Assembly: GCA_965199175.1 (NCBI GenBank)
Contig: OZ240684.1
Span: forward strand, 868,001 to 932,000
Length of the DNA: 64,000 nt
Source of the DNA: G963923945 sp965199175
GTDB taxonomy: Bacteria; Pseudomonadota; Alphaproteobacteria; G963923945
Reading direction: 5' to 3'
Below, piece by piece: positions 33,705 to 42,793 of this stretch (position 1 is the first letter of the stretch; the number at the start of each line of letters is the position of its first letter). Made by a program: the position numbers and the translations under genes. Under the pieces are notes generated by a model, which worked only from the letters and a program-made list of their open reading frames with translations, was not told where the DNA came from and ran no database searches.

Positions 33705-35843
33705 TTAACGATCAACAGCACCAGAAGGCCCGACCCCGCAAGGCCCGGATGCAGAACCAACCTCCTGACCATCAATATGTACACGCCCACTGGCCAGATC
33801 GACCTCAACCTGGCCCAGCTGTATCGAACCCAATGGGGTATTGTGATGGGATGCTGCTTTGGTGGCAGCCAACAACTCCTGACCGGCTTTCTCAACCTGT
33901 GCCTGAGCATCCCCGGCCTGTGTTTGAGCATCCCCGGCCTGCATCAGGCTAACCCGGGCCGCAGCCGTATTGCCACCCAGGGCGACCGCAACCATCTCTT
34001 GATTCCCGGCTTGAGCATGTTCGAGTGCAAAACGCGCTTGGGTAATTTTTGAAAGGACGTCCCGGGTCTGGGTAATTTTTGAAGGGACGTCCTGGGTCAC
34101 AGCAGGACGTTCTTTTGTCACTCCCGGATATTCTTTCAAAATCGAAGAAGCCAGGGATTCAACAGCTGCAAGACCCTGGGAAAGATGGCTCAAACGCGCT
34201 GCCGGATCATCGGCAGATGCCGCACTGGCCTGGGCTAATGATTGCTCGTAGGTCTGGGCAGCTCCGAGTAAGTGAGCCTGATCTGGCCGGTCAGCGGTGT
34301 CTTTGGTAATGCGCCTGACCAGTTCTCGAATAGACGTATCCTCAAGATCCTGTTTAGCCTTTCCGACCCGCTCATTCACCTTATTGATCAGCTTCCGGAT
34401 CGTTTGATTGGGCCGGGTACGGGTAAAGTGATCACGGCTGAGTGTTGCCTGGTTATTTTGAGTACTGAGTGTTTTAATCTGATTGGTGGCCTTGGTCGTC
34501 CTGGAAAGGATGCGATTGGCGGCCTTGGCACGTTCCAGGGAATGGTGCAAGGCCGCCTGGTCTTTCTGATTGACCGACTTTGGTATTTGTTCAACAGCTT
34601 TTTCAAGAAATTGAATCCGTTTTTCAGCGGTTTTGCTGACCCTGGCTTGCTGTAATAATCTGGAAATTTTACGTCTATTTTCCAGAGTTCCACGTCTCGT
34701 TTCACCTCTATTGCTCAAAGTCCGTGAAATATCGGAAATCCTATCCTCCAGAGATTGAATCTCAGGCACAGACGTTCCCGAAAGCCGGGCTTGATTGGCC
34801 GCTTGCGCCTGCCCCAAAATTGATTGAATTTTCCTGAGGTCATCATGATCGGCCGGAAGATTTTTTTTCGCCGCCTGGACAGCTCTGTCATAATGCGATA
34901 AGCGCTCTTCCAATGTCGGAGCAAGCTGAGCCTGTTCTGTAGCCTGGCGTATGGCTTGAGCCGTCAGCCTGTTTTTTTCATCCTGCTCTTTTGCGTTATC
35001 CTGCTTTTTTGTGAGTTTATTCATTGCGAGTGTATCCAACAGAGTGGCAATCGATGTCCCATCACCACCCTCTGACGGTTTCGTATTACTACCCTCTGAC
35101 GGTTTTTTATCGCCACCGTCTAAAATTGGTTTACCCGCTAAAATTGCGTCAATTTCACCTCTGGCGACACCATCAACACTGTCCGTGATCAGTTGTTGGG
35201 TTGCTTCTTCGCTCGCCGCAACACTCTGCGCCAAACCAGCCAGACGTTCTTTTGCCTCTGTGGCCGATGCAGCCTGTTCCAGAGCCTGATCAATCCGGTC
35301 AATGATGGCTGACCGTTGACCATCGGCCGGGTTCATCACCGATGGAGCAAAACCAGCCACAAAATGGGCATCGCTCAAGGCTTTGCGGGCGGCGGTGGTC
35401 GCAATGGCAACTTCAGTCTCGGCAGCAGTCAAAGCAGCAGCGGCAGCAGCAGCCCTGGCATCACGCTCCGGACCGCCAAGATAATCACGGGGATTGACCG
35501 AAATATCAAATGTCACGCTTTCGGGTAACCTGTAGGGGGTGTTTCCCTTCCCCCGGGCCGGAACAACCGGACGTCCCTGAGCATCAATACCCGGAACATA
35601 GGCAACACCATCGCCTGCCAGACTACCGGGCGGACAATCCGGCGGCAAACCAGCACGCAATGTTACCTCCGCCTGAGCAGAACAGACCCAGAAAACGCTA
35701 AAAATCCCGCTCAAACCAATACTAAAGATACAATCACGCCCACAGAACATCCCAAACCACCCGCGACAAACAGCCAAAAGAACCAGCATGAACAGGATAA
35801 AGATGAAAAAGATGGCCGCAAACATCATACAGATACCAATCAT
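33705..35843 (-). CDS. Large secreted helical (coiled-coil) protein of unknown function
   Basis: Up to 712 residues. The N-terminus has two hydrophobic stretches; an internal ATG at 35750 would leave a clean signal peptide ending VCSAQA, so the true start is uncertain. A conserved-looking segment follows (LPPDCPPGSLAGDGVAYVPG). The rest is Ala/Gln/Lys-rich and almost entirely helical or coiled-coil (about residues 120-640). It ends with a short beta-like tail (GSIQLGQVEVDLASGRVHIDG). Internal short duplications include KPSEGSNTKPSEGG, SKITQTRDVLSKITQAR and QAGDAQTQAGDAQ. It splits proS from tag; function cannot be inferred. Confidence 0.7.
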   Translation of the reverse strand: MIGICMMFAAIFFIFILFMLVLLAVCRGWFGMFCGRDCIFSIGLSGIFSVFWVCSAQAEVTLRAGLPPDCPPGSLAGDGVAYVPGIDAQGRPVVPARGKGNTPYRLPESVTFDISVNPRDYLGGPERDARAAAAAAALTAAETEVAIATTAARKALSDAHFVAGFAPSVMNPADGQRSAIIDRIDQALEQAASATEAKERLAGLAQSVAASEEATQQLITDSVDGVARGEIDAILAGKPILDGGDKKPSEGSNTKPSEGGDGTSIATLLDTLAMNKLTKKQDNAKEQDEKNRLTAQAIRQATEQAQLAPTLEERLSHYDRAVQAAKKNLPADHDDLRKIQSILGQAQAANQARLSGTSVPEIQSLEDRISDISRTLSNRGETRRGTLENRRKISRLLQQARVSKTAEKRIQFLEKAVEQIPKSVNQKDQAALHHSLERAKAANRILSRTTKATNQIKTLSTQNNQATLSRDHFTRTRPNQTIRKLINKVNERVGKAKQDLEDTSIRELVRRITKDTADRPDQAHLLGAAQTYEQSLAQASAASADDPAARLSHLSQGLAAVESLASSILKEYPGVTKERPAVTQDVPSKITQTRDVLSKITQARFALEHAQAGNQEMVAVALGGNTAAARVSLMQAGDAQTQAGDAQAQVEKAGQELLAATKAASHHNTPLGSIQLGQVEVDLASGRVHIDGQEVGSASGPCGVGPSGAVDR

Positions 35844-36070
35844 TCAGAGGCTGATCATAGCTATGGAAACCGCTTATGATACGCATACTATCATACCGAC
35901 CTGTCGCACAAAATCTTTCACTGCTCAGGCAACAGGATACCCGATCAGACCGGGCGACTATCCAATATTTCAGTATAGCACTCTTTCATAGAGCGGCTGT
36001 TTGAGTAGAGTAGTGTTTGAGTAGAGTGCTGTTTTTTGGAAGTATTTCCATAAAAATTGAATTAAATTCA

Positions 36071-36667
36071 TTAAATTGCATCGCTGTCAACAGCACTCTG
36101 TATCACTCTGTCATCCTCACCCTGTTCATTGCGTTTCTGCATCCAGGGCGGGTTGAGCCGGACAATATGCTGATAAACCGGGCAATCTGACCGATGAGCC
36201 CCAGGGAGATAGCCGGTGCTCATCAGAAATTCGCCGACAATCTCCGGGCCAACAAAAACAAAATGATGCTTAAACAGAGCCAACCATAAATCGGCTGAAC
36301 GGGGATGATGTGCATCAAGCCAGCCAACAAAGCTGCCATAATTCTGCCGAATGACACCCAGACGACGGGCATTTTCAATGGTGGCTTCAATTTTACGGCG
36401 ATTGCGGATAATACGCCGGTCAGACATCAGACGCTCAATATCACGCGATCCATAAGCAGCAACCCGATCAATATCGAATCCCTGAAACGCCTGTTCATAG
36501 CCCTCAACGCGTTTGAGAATAGTCAGCCAACTCAAACCCGCCTGGTGAATCTCATGCACCAGACGCCCAAACAACGCCGCATCCTCCCGTAAGGGGAAAC
36601 CATAGTGATGATCATGATAGGGACCATGCCACGGATGACCGGGAGCAACATCGCAATACCAACTCAC
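36071..36667 (-). CDS. tag: DNA-3-methyladenine glycosylase I
   Basis: Removes 3-methyladenine from alkylated DNA in base excision repair. The 198-residue protein matches the Tag family: N-terminal SWYCDVAPGHPWHGPYHDHHYG with a zinc-binding Cys/His set, the catalytic-site segment EIHQAGLSWLTILKR, and FVGPEIVGEFLMSTGYLPGAH with the second His/Cys region (HRSDCPVYQH). The C-terminal tail (QKRNEQGEDDRVIQSAVDS) is probably disordered. It stands on the same strand as its neighbours, 116 bp after the DUF1467 gene. Confidence 0.93.
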   Translation of the reverse strand: MSWYCDVAPGHPWHGPYHDHHYGFPLREDAALFGRLVHEIHQAGLSWLTILKRVEGYEQAFQGFDIDRVAAYGSRDIERLMSDRRIIRNRRKIEATIENARRLGVIRQNYGSFVGWLDAHHPRSADLWLALFKHHFVFVGPEIVGEFLMSTGYLPGAHRSDCPVYQHIVRLNPPWMQKRNEQGEDDRVIQSAVDSDAI

Positions 36668-36783
36668 GTCACCAGCCCATTCATGACACTCAAAAAAAGA
36701 AGCAGAAGCAACCTGTCATCGTCATACAATCTGTCGTAAAATCCGTCACAAAAATCATGCAATGACTGTATCTCTATTGCCGC

Positions 36784-37020
36784 CTATACCGGACGGAACG
36801 ACACCAGACCCGATTGCGCAACCATATAAAACACGATCCATAAAACAATCGTGATCACCGTTGTGACGATAAATTTAAGAGCAATACGCGGTTTTTCCGG
36901 AGCACTTTCCGCATGCCCGGCCCCAGGATGATCAGCAGGATGCGCCCGCCACGGCAAAACAGCAAACAACACCACCCACCACAAGATGACAAAAACCACG
37001 ATACCGCCGGCAATACCCAT
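36784..37020 (-). CDS. DUF1467 small membrane protein
   Basis: A 78-residue protein with two predicted transmembrane helices: GIVVFVILWWVVLFAVLPW near the N-terminus and KFIVTTVITIVLWIVFYMVA near the C-terminus, joined by a His/Pro/Glu-rich loop. The LWWVVLFAVLPW element is typical of alphaproteobacterial DUF1467. Function unknown. It starts 3 bp after the methylmalonyl-CoA epimerase stop, so the two are probably co-translated. The mce-DUF1467 adjacency upstream of proS is common in this class. Confidence 0.85.
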   Translation of the reverse strand: MGIAGGIVVFVILWWVVLFAVLPWRAHPADHPGAGHAESAPEKPRIALKFIVTTVITIVLWIVFYMVAQSGLVSFRPV

Positions 37021-37023
37021 TGC

Positions 37024-37428
37024 TCAGGATTGCTCCAATTCAACCAGGGTCCCGTGAAGATCCTTGGGATGGAGAAACAAAACCGGCTTCCCATGCGCAC
37101 CAATCTTAGCCCCACCTTCACCAAGAATACGCACACCAGCCTTGCTTAAATGTGTCCGCGCACCCTCAACATCATCAACCTCAACACAAAAATGGTGAAT
37201 CCCCCCATCGGGATTACGTTTCAAAAACCCGGCAATCGGTGAGTCCTCACCTAAGGGATACAAAAGCTCAATTTTGGTATTGGCCAATTCGACAAATGCA
37301 ACCTGGACCCCGTGATCAGGATAATCCTCAATATCCGATACAGCCCCGCCCAGCGCATCCCGATAGAGTGCACACGCAGCCTCAATATCAGGAACGGCAA
37401 TCGCAATATGATTGAGACGACGAATCAT
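37024..37428 (-). CDS. mce: Methylmalonyl-CoA epimerase
   Basis: Converts (S)- to (R)-methylmalonyl-CoA, linking propionyl-CoA carboxylase to methylmalonyl-CoA mutase. The 134-residue protein has the vicinal-oxygen-chelate fold: RLNHIAIAVPDIEAA at the start with a metal-binding His, then VQVAFVELANTKIELLYPL, IHHFCVEVDDVEGA and a C-terminal GTLVELEQ carrying the acidic ligand. Start is ATG at 37428, after AAGGGA; the open frame begins at 37449. pccB and pccA are encoded 20 kb away on the other strand; the mutase is not in the window. Confidence 0.92.
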   Translation of the reverse strand: MIRRLNHIAIAVPDIEAACALYRDALGGAVSDIEDYPDHGVQVAFVELANTKIELLYPLGEDSPIAGFLKRNPDGGIHHFCVEVDDVEGARTHLSKAGVRILGEGGAKIGAHGKPVLFLHPKDLHGTLVELEQS

Positions 37429-37534
37429 TCCCTTTGAGTAGCCGAGCATGGCGTAAAGTGCAAGTCACTCGTTTTGTCCATGATCCGGTTTTCTGATCAC
37501 ACAAGCTGCCATAATCAGTACCGACAGCTCTCCT

Positions 37535-39250
37535 TTAATGCTTCGGGAGATATGCCTGATCCAGCCGGATCACCTGAACCTCAATCCAGGGACGCAATCC
37601 AATCCCGGACCGGAAACCACGGCGCATCACTTTGCGTGCAACCTGGACAATTTCCTGGTCATCACAAGCCTGTTGATCGGAGAGATTCTCAATAGCCTCA
37701 GCCACGGATTCGGCAAGATCATCGATAAACTCCCCGTCACGATTCGGATCCAACAAACCAGGGACACTCAAAACCGGGTCGGATAACAAAGACCCAGCCT
37801 GATCAAGAGTAACAGCCAAAAACACCGACCCATTATACATAATCTTTTTACGTTGGCGCAAAATCTCACTCTCAAGGGGAATCAAACGATCCCCATGACG
37901 AGCCAAACGACCCGAAGACACCGAGCCAACCGGGCCAGCCCCACCAGGAGCCAAACGAACCACAGTACCATTTTCAGCAACCACCGAAGCCGGAAGACCA
38001 CATTCTTGAGCAAAACAAGCCTGCTGACGCAAATGCCGGGCTTCGCCATGAACCGGAATGACAACGCCAGGGTTAAGCCACTGATACATTTTTTCCAGAT
38101 CAGAACGACCAGGATGACCAGAAACATGAATCATGTGATGTTTCCCGGTAACCACCTCCACACCCGCAGCAACCAGACGATTCTGGGTACGTGCCACCGC
38201 CTGCTCATTGCCCGGAATAACCCGGGATGAAAAAATCACCACATCCCCTGAGGACAACGTAACAGCCGGATGATATCCGGTAGCAATCCGCGATAAAGCA
38301 GCCTGAGGTTCGCCCTGGCAACCAGTGCAAATCAGCAAGGCTTTATCACGGGGAATTTCCGATAAGTCATCTTCCCCCATCAAAGGCGGAACATCACGCA
38401 GATACCCGCATTCCCGGGCAGCCTGAGAAAATCGATGAAGAGAACGACCCACTAAAACAGCCGCACGCCCATTTTCAGCCGCCGCCAATGCAAGACTCTC
38501 TAAACGGGCAATATTAGATGCAAAACAAGTCGCCGCTACCCGGACATCCTGGTAATCAGAAACCAGAGAGATCAGATTTTCACGCACTTCGTTTTCTGAA
38601 CCTGCCGAATGTTCAGACATAATATTGGTTGAATCACAGATCAAAGCATCAACACCCTCCGCACCACATTGACGCAAAGCATCAATATCGGTTGCCGGAC
38701 CGCTTAAGGGGGTGTCATCCAGTTTCCAGTCACCAGTATGAAGAGCCGTTCCATAGCCAGTTCGGATCATCACGGCCTGGGCTTCTGGAATCGAATGTGT
38801 CAGACCAACATAACGCAATCCAAACGGACCAATATCAAAGCAACCACCACAGGGAATTTCACGGATATCAACTTTCGGCGCATCTGGTGCTGCCTGTAAC
38901 TTCCGGCGTAACACAGCCGCAGCAAAAGGTGTCGCAAAAACCGGACAGCCCAACTGATCCCAAAAATACGGAATAGCCCCGAAATGATCCTCATGGGCAT
39001 GAGTCAAAACAAGACCAGAGAGACGATCCACCTGACCCAAAATAAATCCAGGGTCAGGCATCATAATGTCAACACCCGGAGTCGTATCGTCACCAAAGCC
39101 GATGCCGCAATCAACCATCAACCAATGACCATCACAGCCATATAGATTGAGATTCATGCCAATTTCACCAGCCCCACCAAGCGGTACAAAAAGCAGTTCA
39201 TGGCCCGGAACAAAATCCGGATCAAGCTGCTGAGATAGCTGAGAACTCAC
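37535..39250 (-). CDS. rnj: Ribonuclease J
   Basis: Endo- and 5'-3' exoribonuclease acting in rRNA maturation and mRNA decay. About 571 residues with the metallo-beta-lactamase/beta-CASP fold. The zinc motif HAHEDHFGAIPY is near residue 77, further metal ligands lie in THSIPEA and HTGDWK, and the beta-CASP region includes CTGCQGEPQAAL and MIHVSGHPGRSD. A C-terminal domain follows. Start is taken as GTG at 39250, nine bases after a GAGG; the open frame has a TTG at 39259. It sits between coaX and mce, as in many alphaproteobacteria. Confidence 0.93.
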   Translation of the reverse strand: MSSQLSQQLDPDFVPGHELLFVPLGGAGEIGMNLNLYGCDGHWLMVDCGIGFGDDTTPGVDIMMPDPGFILGQVDRLSGLVLTHAHEDHFGAIPYFWDQLGCPVFATPFAAAVLRRKLQAAPDAPKVDIREIPCGGCFDIGPFGLRYVGLTHSIPEAQAVMIRTGYGTALHTGDWKLDDTPLSGPATDIDALRQCGAEGVDALICDSTNIMSEHSAGSENEVRENLISLVSDYQDVRVAATCFASNIARLESLALAAAENGRAAVLVGRSLHRFSQAARECGYLRDVPPLMGEDDLSEIPRDKALLICTGCQGEPQAALSRIATGYHPAVTLSSGDVVIFSSRVIPGNEQAVARTQNRLVAAGVEVVTGKHHMIHVSGHPGRSDLEKMYQWLNPGVVIPVHGEARHLRQQACFAQECGLPASVVAENGTVVRLAPGGAGPVGSVSSGRLARHGDRLIPLESEILRQRKKIMYNGSVFLAVTLDQAGSLLSDPVLSVPGLLDPNRDGEFIDDLAESVAEAIENLSDQQACDDQEIVQVARKVMRRGFRSGIGLRPWIEVQVIRLDQAYLPKH

Positions 39251-39347
39251 CAATACCAACCTCGCTGACAGGAATCATGTTTCAAAGACCACGCATATAA
39301 TCCGCAGGGACGAAGCCTGCAAACCCTGAACCCGAACATCATCCTAT

Positions 39348-40163
39348 TCACGCTGGTGATCTCCGGTTACGGTGATAGAGACAAAGTAATCCCCTGAGAG
39401 TCAAGTCAGGATCAATATGGGTAATTGATCGCGCAACACCCTGGAAAACCGAAGCCAAACCACCCGTGGCAACCAAATAGGGATCAGAGCTTCCAAAACC
39501 GGACCGCTCAAGATCAGACGAAAGACGCTCAACCAAACCATCAATCATGCCAATATAGCCCCAATAAATACCTGATTGCATGGCAGTCACAGTTGATTGA
39601 CCGATGATGGTCCTGGGTTTTCTAACCCCAATCAATGGCAGACGCGCTGCTGCTGCATGGAGAGCCCGGATGGATAAGTTAATCCCCGGAGCAATCGCAC
39701 CACCACGATAATGGCCCTGATCATCAATCACATCAAATGTCGTTGCAGTACCAAAGTCAATCACAATAGCCGGCAACCTGGAATCATCATTAACCGCAGC
39801 AACATTAGCCAGACGATCCGGGCCGACTTCCGATGGGTTATCAACCTGAATCCCAAAACCAAAATCCAGCATCTGCCCCGCATCATCTTCCTCAGCACTA
39901 ATCATCAAAGGATCACAGGAAAAATAACGCTGGCAGAGCAATGATAAAGAACGCTGAGCCGCAGGCATGACATTGGCAATCACCACATCACGGATCTGAT
40001 CAATCCCAAACCCCGCAAGATCCATGACCTGAGCCAACCAAACCGCATATTCATCAGCTGTGCGGTTGAGATCGCTGGAGATACGCCAGCATCCGCGCAA
40101 AACCCGGCCATCATAGATGGCAAAAACAACATTACTGTTCCCTGAGTCGATGGTAAGAAGCAT
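39348..40163 (-). CDS. coaX: Type III pantothenate kinase
   Basis: Phosphorylates pantothenate in coenzyme A synthesis; the type III enzyme is insensitive to CoA feedback. From the ATG at 40163 the product has 271 residues and starts with the ASKHA nucleotide-binding motif LLTIDSGNSNVVFAIYDG. PSEVGPDRLANVAA, IVIDFGTATTFDVID and GGAIAPGINLSIRAL are the expected second phosphate and pantothenate motifs. It lies between birA and rnj in an order conserved in the class. Confidence 0.95.
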   Translation of the reverse strand: MLLTIDSGNSNVVFAIYDGRVLRGCWRISSDLNRTADEYAVWLAQVMDLAGFGIDQIRDVVIANVMPAAQRSLSLLCQRYFSCDPLMISAEEDDAGQMLDFGFGIQVDNPSEVGPDRLANVAAVNDDSRLPAIVIDFGTATTFDVIDDQGHYRGGAIAPGINLSIRALHAAAARLPLIGVRKPRTIIGQSTVTAMQSGIYWGYIGMIDGLVERLSSDLERSGFGSSDPYLVATGGLASVFQGVARSITHIDPDLTLRGLLCLYHRNRRSPA

Positions 40164-40199
40164 ACTTAAAAAAACGCCCGCAATAACATCAACCAACGC

Positions 40200-40985
40200 C
40201 TAGACTTTATCATTCAGAAGAACATCACCCGCCATAATCCGATGATACATACCGCTGGAGTCGGTGAGCAACAAAGCACCATCTTCATCCAATCCGTCAT
40301 AATGGCCGGAAACCCGACCAAGACCCGTATCAACCACCAAAGGATGATCCGGAACATATGCCCGGGCTTCCCAGGCTTCCCGAACCGGACCAAACCCGCC
40401 TCCGGGAGCTGGCTGGCACCAACATGTATACCATTCCCATAACCTGGGGAGAATATTCTGCATCGCCTCAACAACCGATACCATTGCCTTGTGATCACCC
40501 AGATGGGCATTCAGATACGTAGCCTGACCGGCCATGTTTTCCGGAGAAGAAGCCAAATTAACCCCAATACCAACCACACACCAAATGAACCGGCCATCCC
40601 CCGCAACAGTATCAATCAAAATACCGGCTACTTTCATTCCATCGATTAAAATATCATTCGGCCATTTACAATGAAGTTTTGCCTCCGAACCACTGGTGAC
40701 CAGAATATCATTCAATGCTTCGGCTACAGCGACTGCCGCCAACAGGCTCAGTTCTCCGGCCCGGGCCGCTGCTGCACCCGGACGCAGAATCATTGAGACA
40801 AATAAATTACCCGGATCCGAAACCCATAGACGACCATGGCGTCCCCGACCTGCCGTTTGGCGCTCAGCCCAGATCACAGCACCCTCTGCCGCCCCGATAT
40901 CAGCCAGTCGCCGCGCCTCATCATTGGTGCTGCCCAGAATTGAATATCGATGAAGAGTAAAATGAGGCTCTAAAATCTGTACCAC
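40200..40985 (-). CDS. birA: Biotin--[acetyl-CoA-carboxylase] ligase
   Basis: Attaches biotin to carboxyl carrier domains such as the one in PccA here. The 261-residue protein is the catalytic-only type, lacking the N-terminal DNA-binding domain of E. coli BirA, so it is not expected to repress transcription. Motifs: YSILGSTNDEARRLA, the biotinyl-AMP loop TAGRGRHGRLW, LHCKWPNDILIDGMKVAGIL and GIGVNL. Start is GTG at 40985 after GGAAG. It follows nuoN by 320 bp. Confidence 0.94.
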   Translation of the reverse strand: MVQILEPHFTLHRYSILGSTNDEARRLADIGAAEGAVIWAERQTAGRGRHGRLWVSDPGNLFVSMILRPGAAAARAGELSLLAAVAVAEALNDILVTSGSEAKLHCKWPNDILIDGMKVAGILIDTVAGDGRFIWCVVGIGVNLASSPENMAGQATYLNAHLGDHKAMVSVVEAMQNILPRLWEWYTCWCQPAPGGGFGPVREAWEARAYVPDHPLVVDTGLGRVSGHYDGLDEDGALLLTDSSGMYHRIMAGDVLLNDKV

Positions 40986-41305
40986 GCTTATGCTTCCTTT
41001 ATCTGATCGCTCTTACATGCCTTTATATTGAAACAGCGAGCAGTTTCATCTTTGTTGCAATGTCCTGATAAGAATAAAATGGCTTCATTGAACGCTTTGA
41101 AACAACCGATCATCTATAATAAGGCGTTAAAGGAAAACAACGCATTAAAATACGAGAACCCTGAAGAGAAAGGGCCCATACTCAAAAAAACATTGACCAG
41201 AAAAGCCAAAGACCCTGAGCAATCTTCACCAAAAAGCCGGACAAACAATCAAACAGGTCAGAAATCAACCCCCGACCACCGCATTGATAAAAATCTAAAG
41301 GGCGA
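40986..41305. other. Spacer between nuoN and birA
   Basis: 320 bp without a gene on the operon strand. The plus strand has a lysine-rich open frame (41028-41375) that runs into the nuoN 3' end; it has no supporting features and is not called. The sequence is A-rich on the plus strand, with repeated AACAACGCATTAAAA-like words. Confidence 0.4.
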
Positions 41306-42763
41306 TCAAGGCAAAGGACCAACAGAAACTGCCTCAGCAGCCCTTAAAGCGGCCTCAAAAACCGGTGCCGGATAAACAAAAAACAGTAACGTAAACAGAG
41401 CCGTCACCCCGAGGATAATACGGATATCACGGCTGATAATACGGTCAAAAACCTGGCTCAGATCATCAAAATACACCAATTTGACAATACGTAAAGAGTA
41501 ATACGCCGCCACCACACTGGCTAAAACACCAATTACTGCCGGGATATATAATCCGGCGTTCACGGCAGCCATAAAAACCGCAAATTTAGCAAAAAAACCT
41601 GCCAAAGGAGGAATCCCGGCCATAGAAAACATCAAAATCGCCAGAACCGCCGCCAGAAACTGATGACTTTTCGAAAGACCGGCCAAATCATCAATGGCTT
41701 CAATCATCCGGCCCTGGCGCCGCATACACAAAATGACCGCAAAAACCCCCACAGTCATAAACAGATAGATGGTCATGTAAAGGATAATTGAGGCCACACC
41801 TTCCCGGGTCCCGGCAGCCAGACCAAGCAGAGCAAACCCCACATGACCAATCGAGGAATAGGCCATCAATCGCTTTATATTGGTCTGATTAAGGGCACCA
41901 AAAGAACCCACAATCATCGATAAGACAGCGAGAAAAACAATAATCTGAGTCCAGGCCAGCCCTAACCCTTCAAAGGGTCCTGCAACCACCCGAATCAGTA
42001 AAGCAACAGCCGCAATTTTCGGAGCAGCCGCAAAAAAAGCAGTCACCGGCGTCGGGGCACCCTCATAAACATCAGGCGTCCACATATGGAAAGGAGCCGC
42101 CGCAACCTTAAAGGCCAAACCAGCCATAACAAAAGCCAGACCAAACAGAATTCCCAGATCCGCTTGCATCCCCGGACCAGCCAGGACATCAGCAAGAACC
42201 GTGAAATTGGTTGATCCGGCAAAACCGTAAATCAGGGAAATGCCGTACAGCAACAATCCTGAAGATAAAGCCCCCAAAACAAAATATTTTAAACCCGCCT
42301 CACTGGCCCGCAGGTTATCTCTCTGAATAGCCGCCAAAACATAAAGAGAAAGACTCTGTAATTCGATGCCCAGATAAACAGCCAGCAGATCATTGGCTGA
42401 AATCATCATCATCATGCCAAGCGTAGCAAACAGCACCAAAACCGGATATTCGATTCGCTGACCATCAAGGCGACCCTGGTAGTCAAAATAAAAGATTAAA
42501 GTCAAAGCAGAAGCCAACAAAACCAGGATTTTCATAAATGCGGCATACGAATCATCAATAAACATGCCGGACATCACAATCAAACCCTGGCCGCCGTGAA
42601 AACTTTCGACAAAAACAGCCACCAGCATCACCAGTACAACCAACCGCCCAAGAAGACGCGACACCGCCTCACCCATGAAAACACCCCAGACCAGCAACCC
42701 CATGCCAGCAACAGACAGGAGAATTTCAGGAAGAAGAACAGTCAGTTCAAAGAGTGCAGGCAT
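41306..42763 (-). CDS. nuoN: NADH-quinone oxidoreductase subunit N
   Basis: Antiporter-like membrane subunit of respiratory complex I that contributes to proton pumping. 485 residues with about fourteen transmembrane helices. The Mrp-type core (TPVTAFFAAAPKIAAVALLIRV, TNIKRLMAYSSIGHVGFALLG, IPPLAGFFAKFAVFMAA) contains the conserved lysines expected in proton half-channels. Last gene of the nuo operon, starting 30 bp after the nuoM stop. Confidence 0.96.
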   Translation of the reverse strand: MPALFELTVLLPEILLSVAGMGLLVWGVFMGEAVSRLLGRLVVLVMLVAVFVESFHGGQGLIVMSGMFIDDSYAAFMKILVLLASALTLIFYFDYQGRLDGQRIEYPVLVLFATLGMMMMISANDLLAVYLGIELQSLSLYVLAAIQRDNLRASEAGLKYFVLGALSSGLLLYGISLIYGFAGSTNFTVLADVLAGPGMQADLGILFGLAFVMAGLAFKVAAAPFHMWTPDVYEGAPTPVTAFFAAAPKIAAVALLIRVVAGPFEGLGLAWTQIIVFLAVLSMIVGSFGALNQTNIKRLMAYSSIGHVGFALLGLAAGTREGVASIILYMTIYLFMTVGVFAVILCMRRQGRMIEAIDDLAGLSKSHQFLAAVLAILMFSMAGIPPLAGFFAKFAVFMAAVNAGLYIPAVIGVLASVVAAYYSLRIVKLVYFDDLSQVFDRIISRDIRIILGVTALFTLLFFVYPAPVFEAALRAAEAVSVGPLP

Positions 42764-42793
42764 CGCCGTTTCCTGTAGGCTGTCATCAAACAG

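Noticed and set aside
41028..41375. Lysine-rich 115-codon plus-strand frame antisense to the nuoN 3' end
   Set aside because: Overlaps a conserved gene, has no ribosome-binding site and no known domain.
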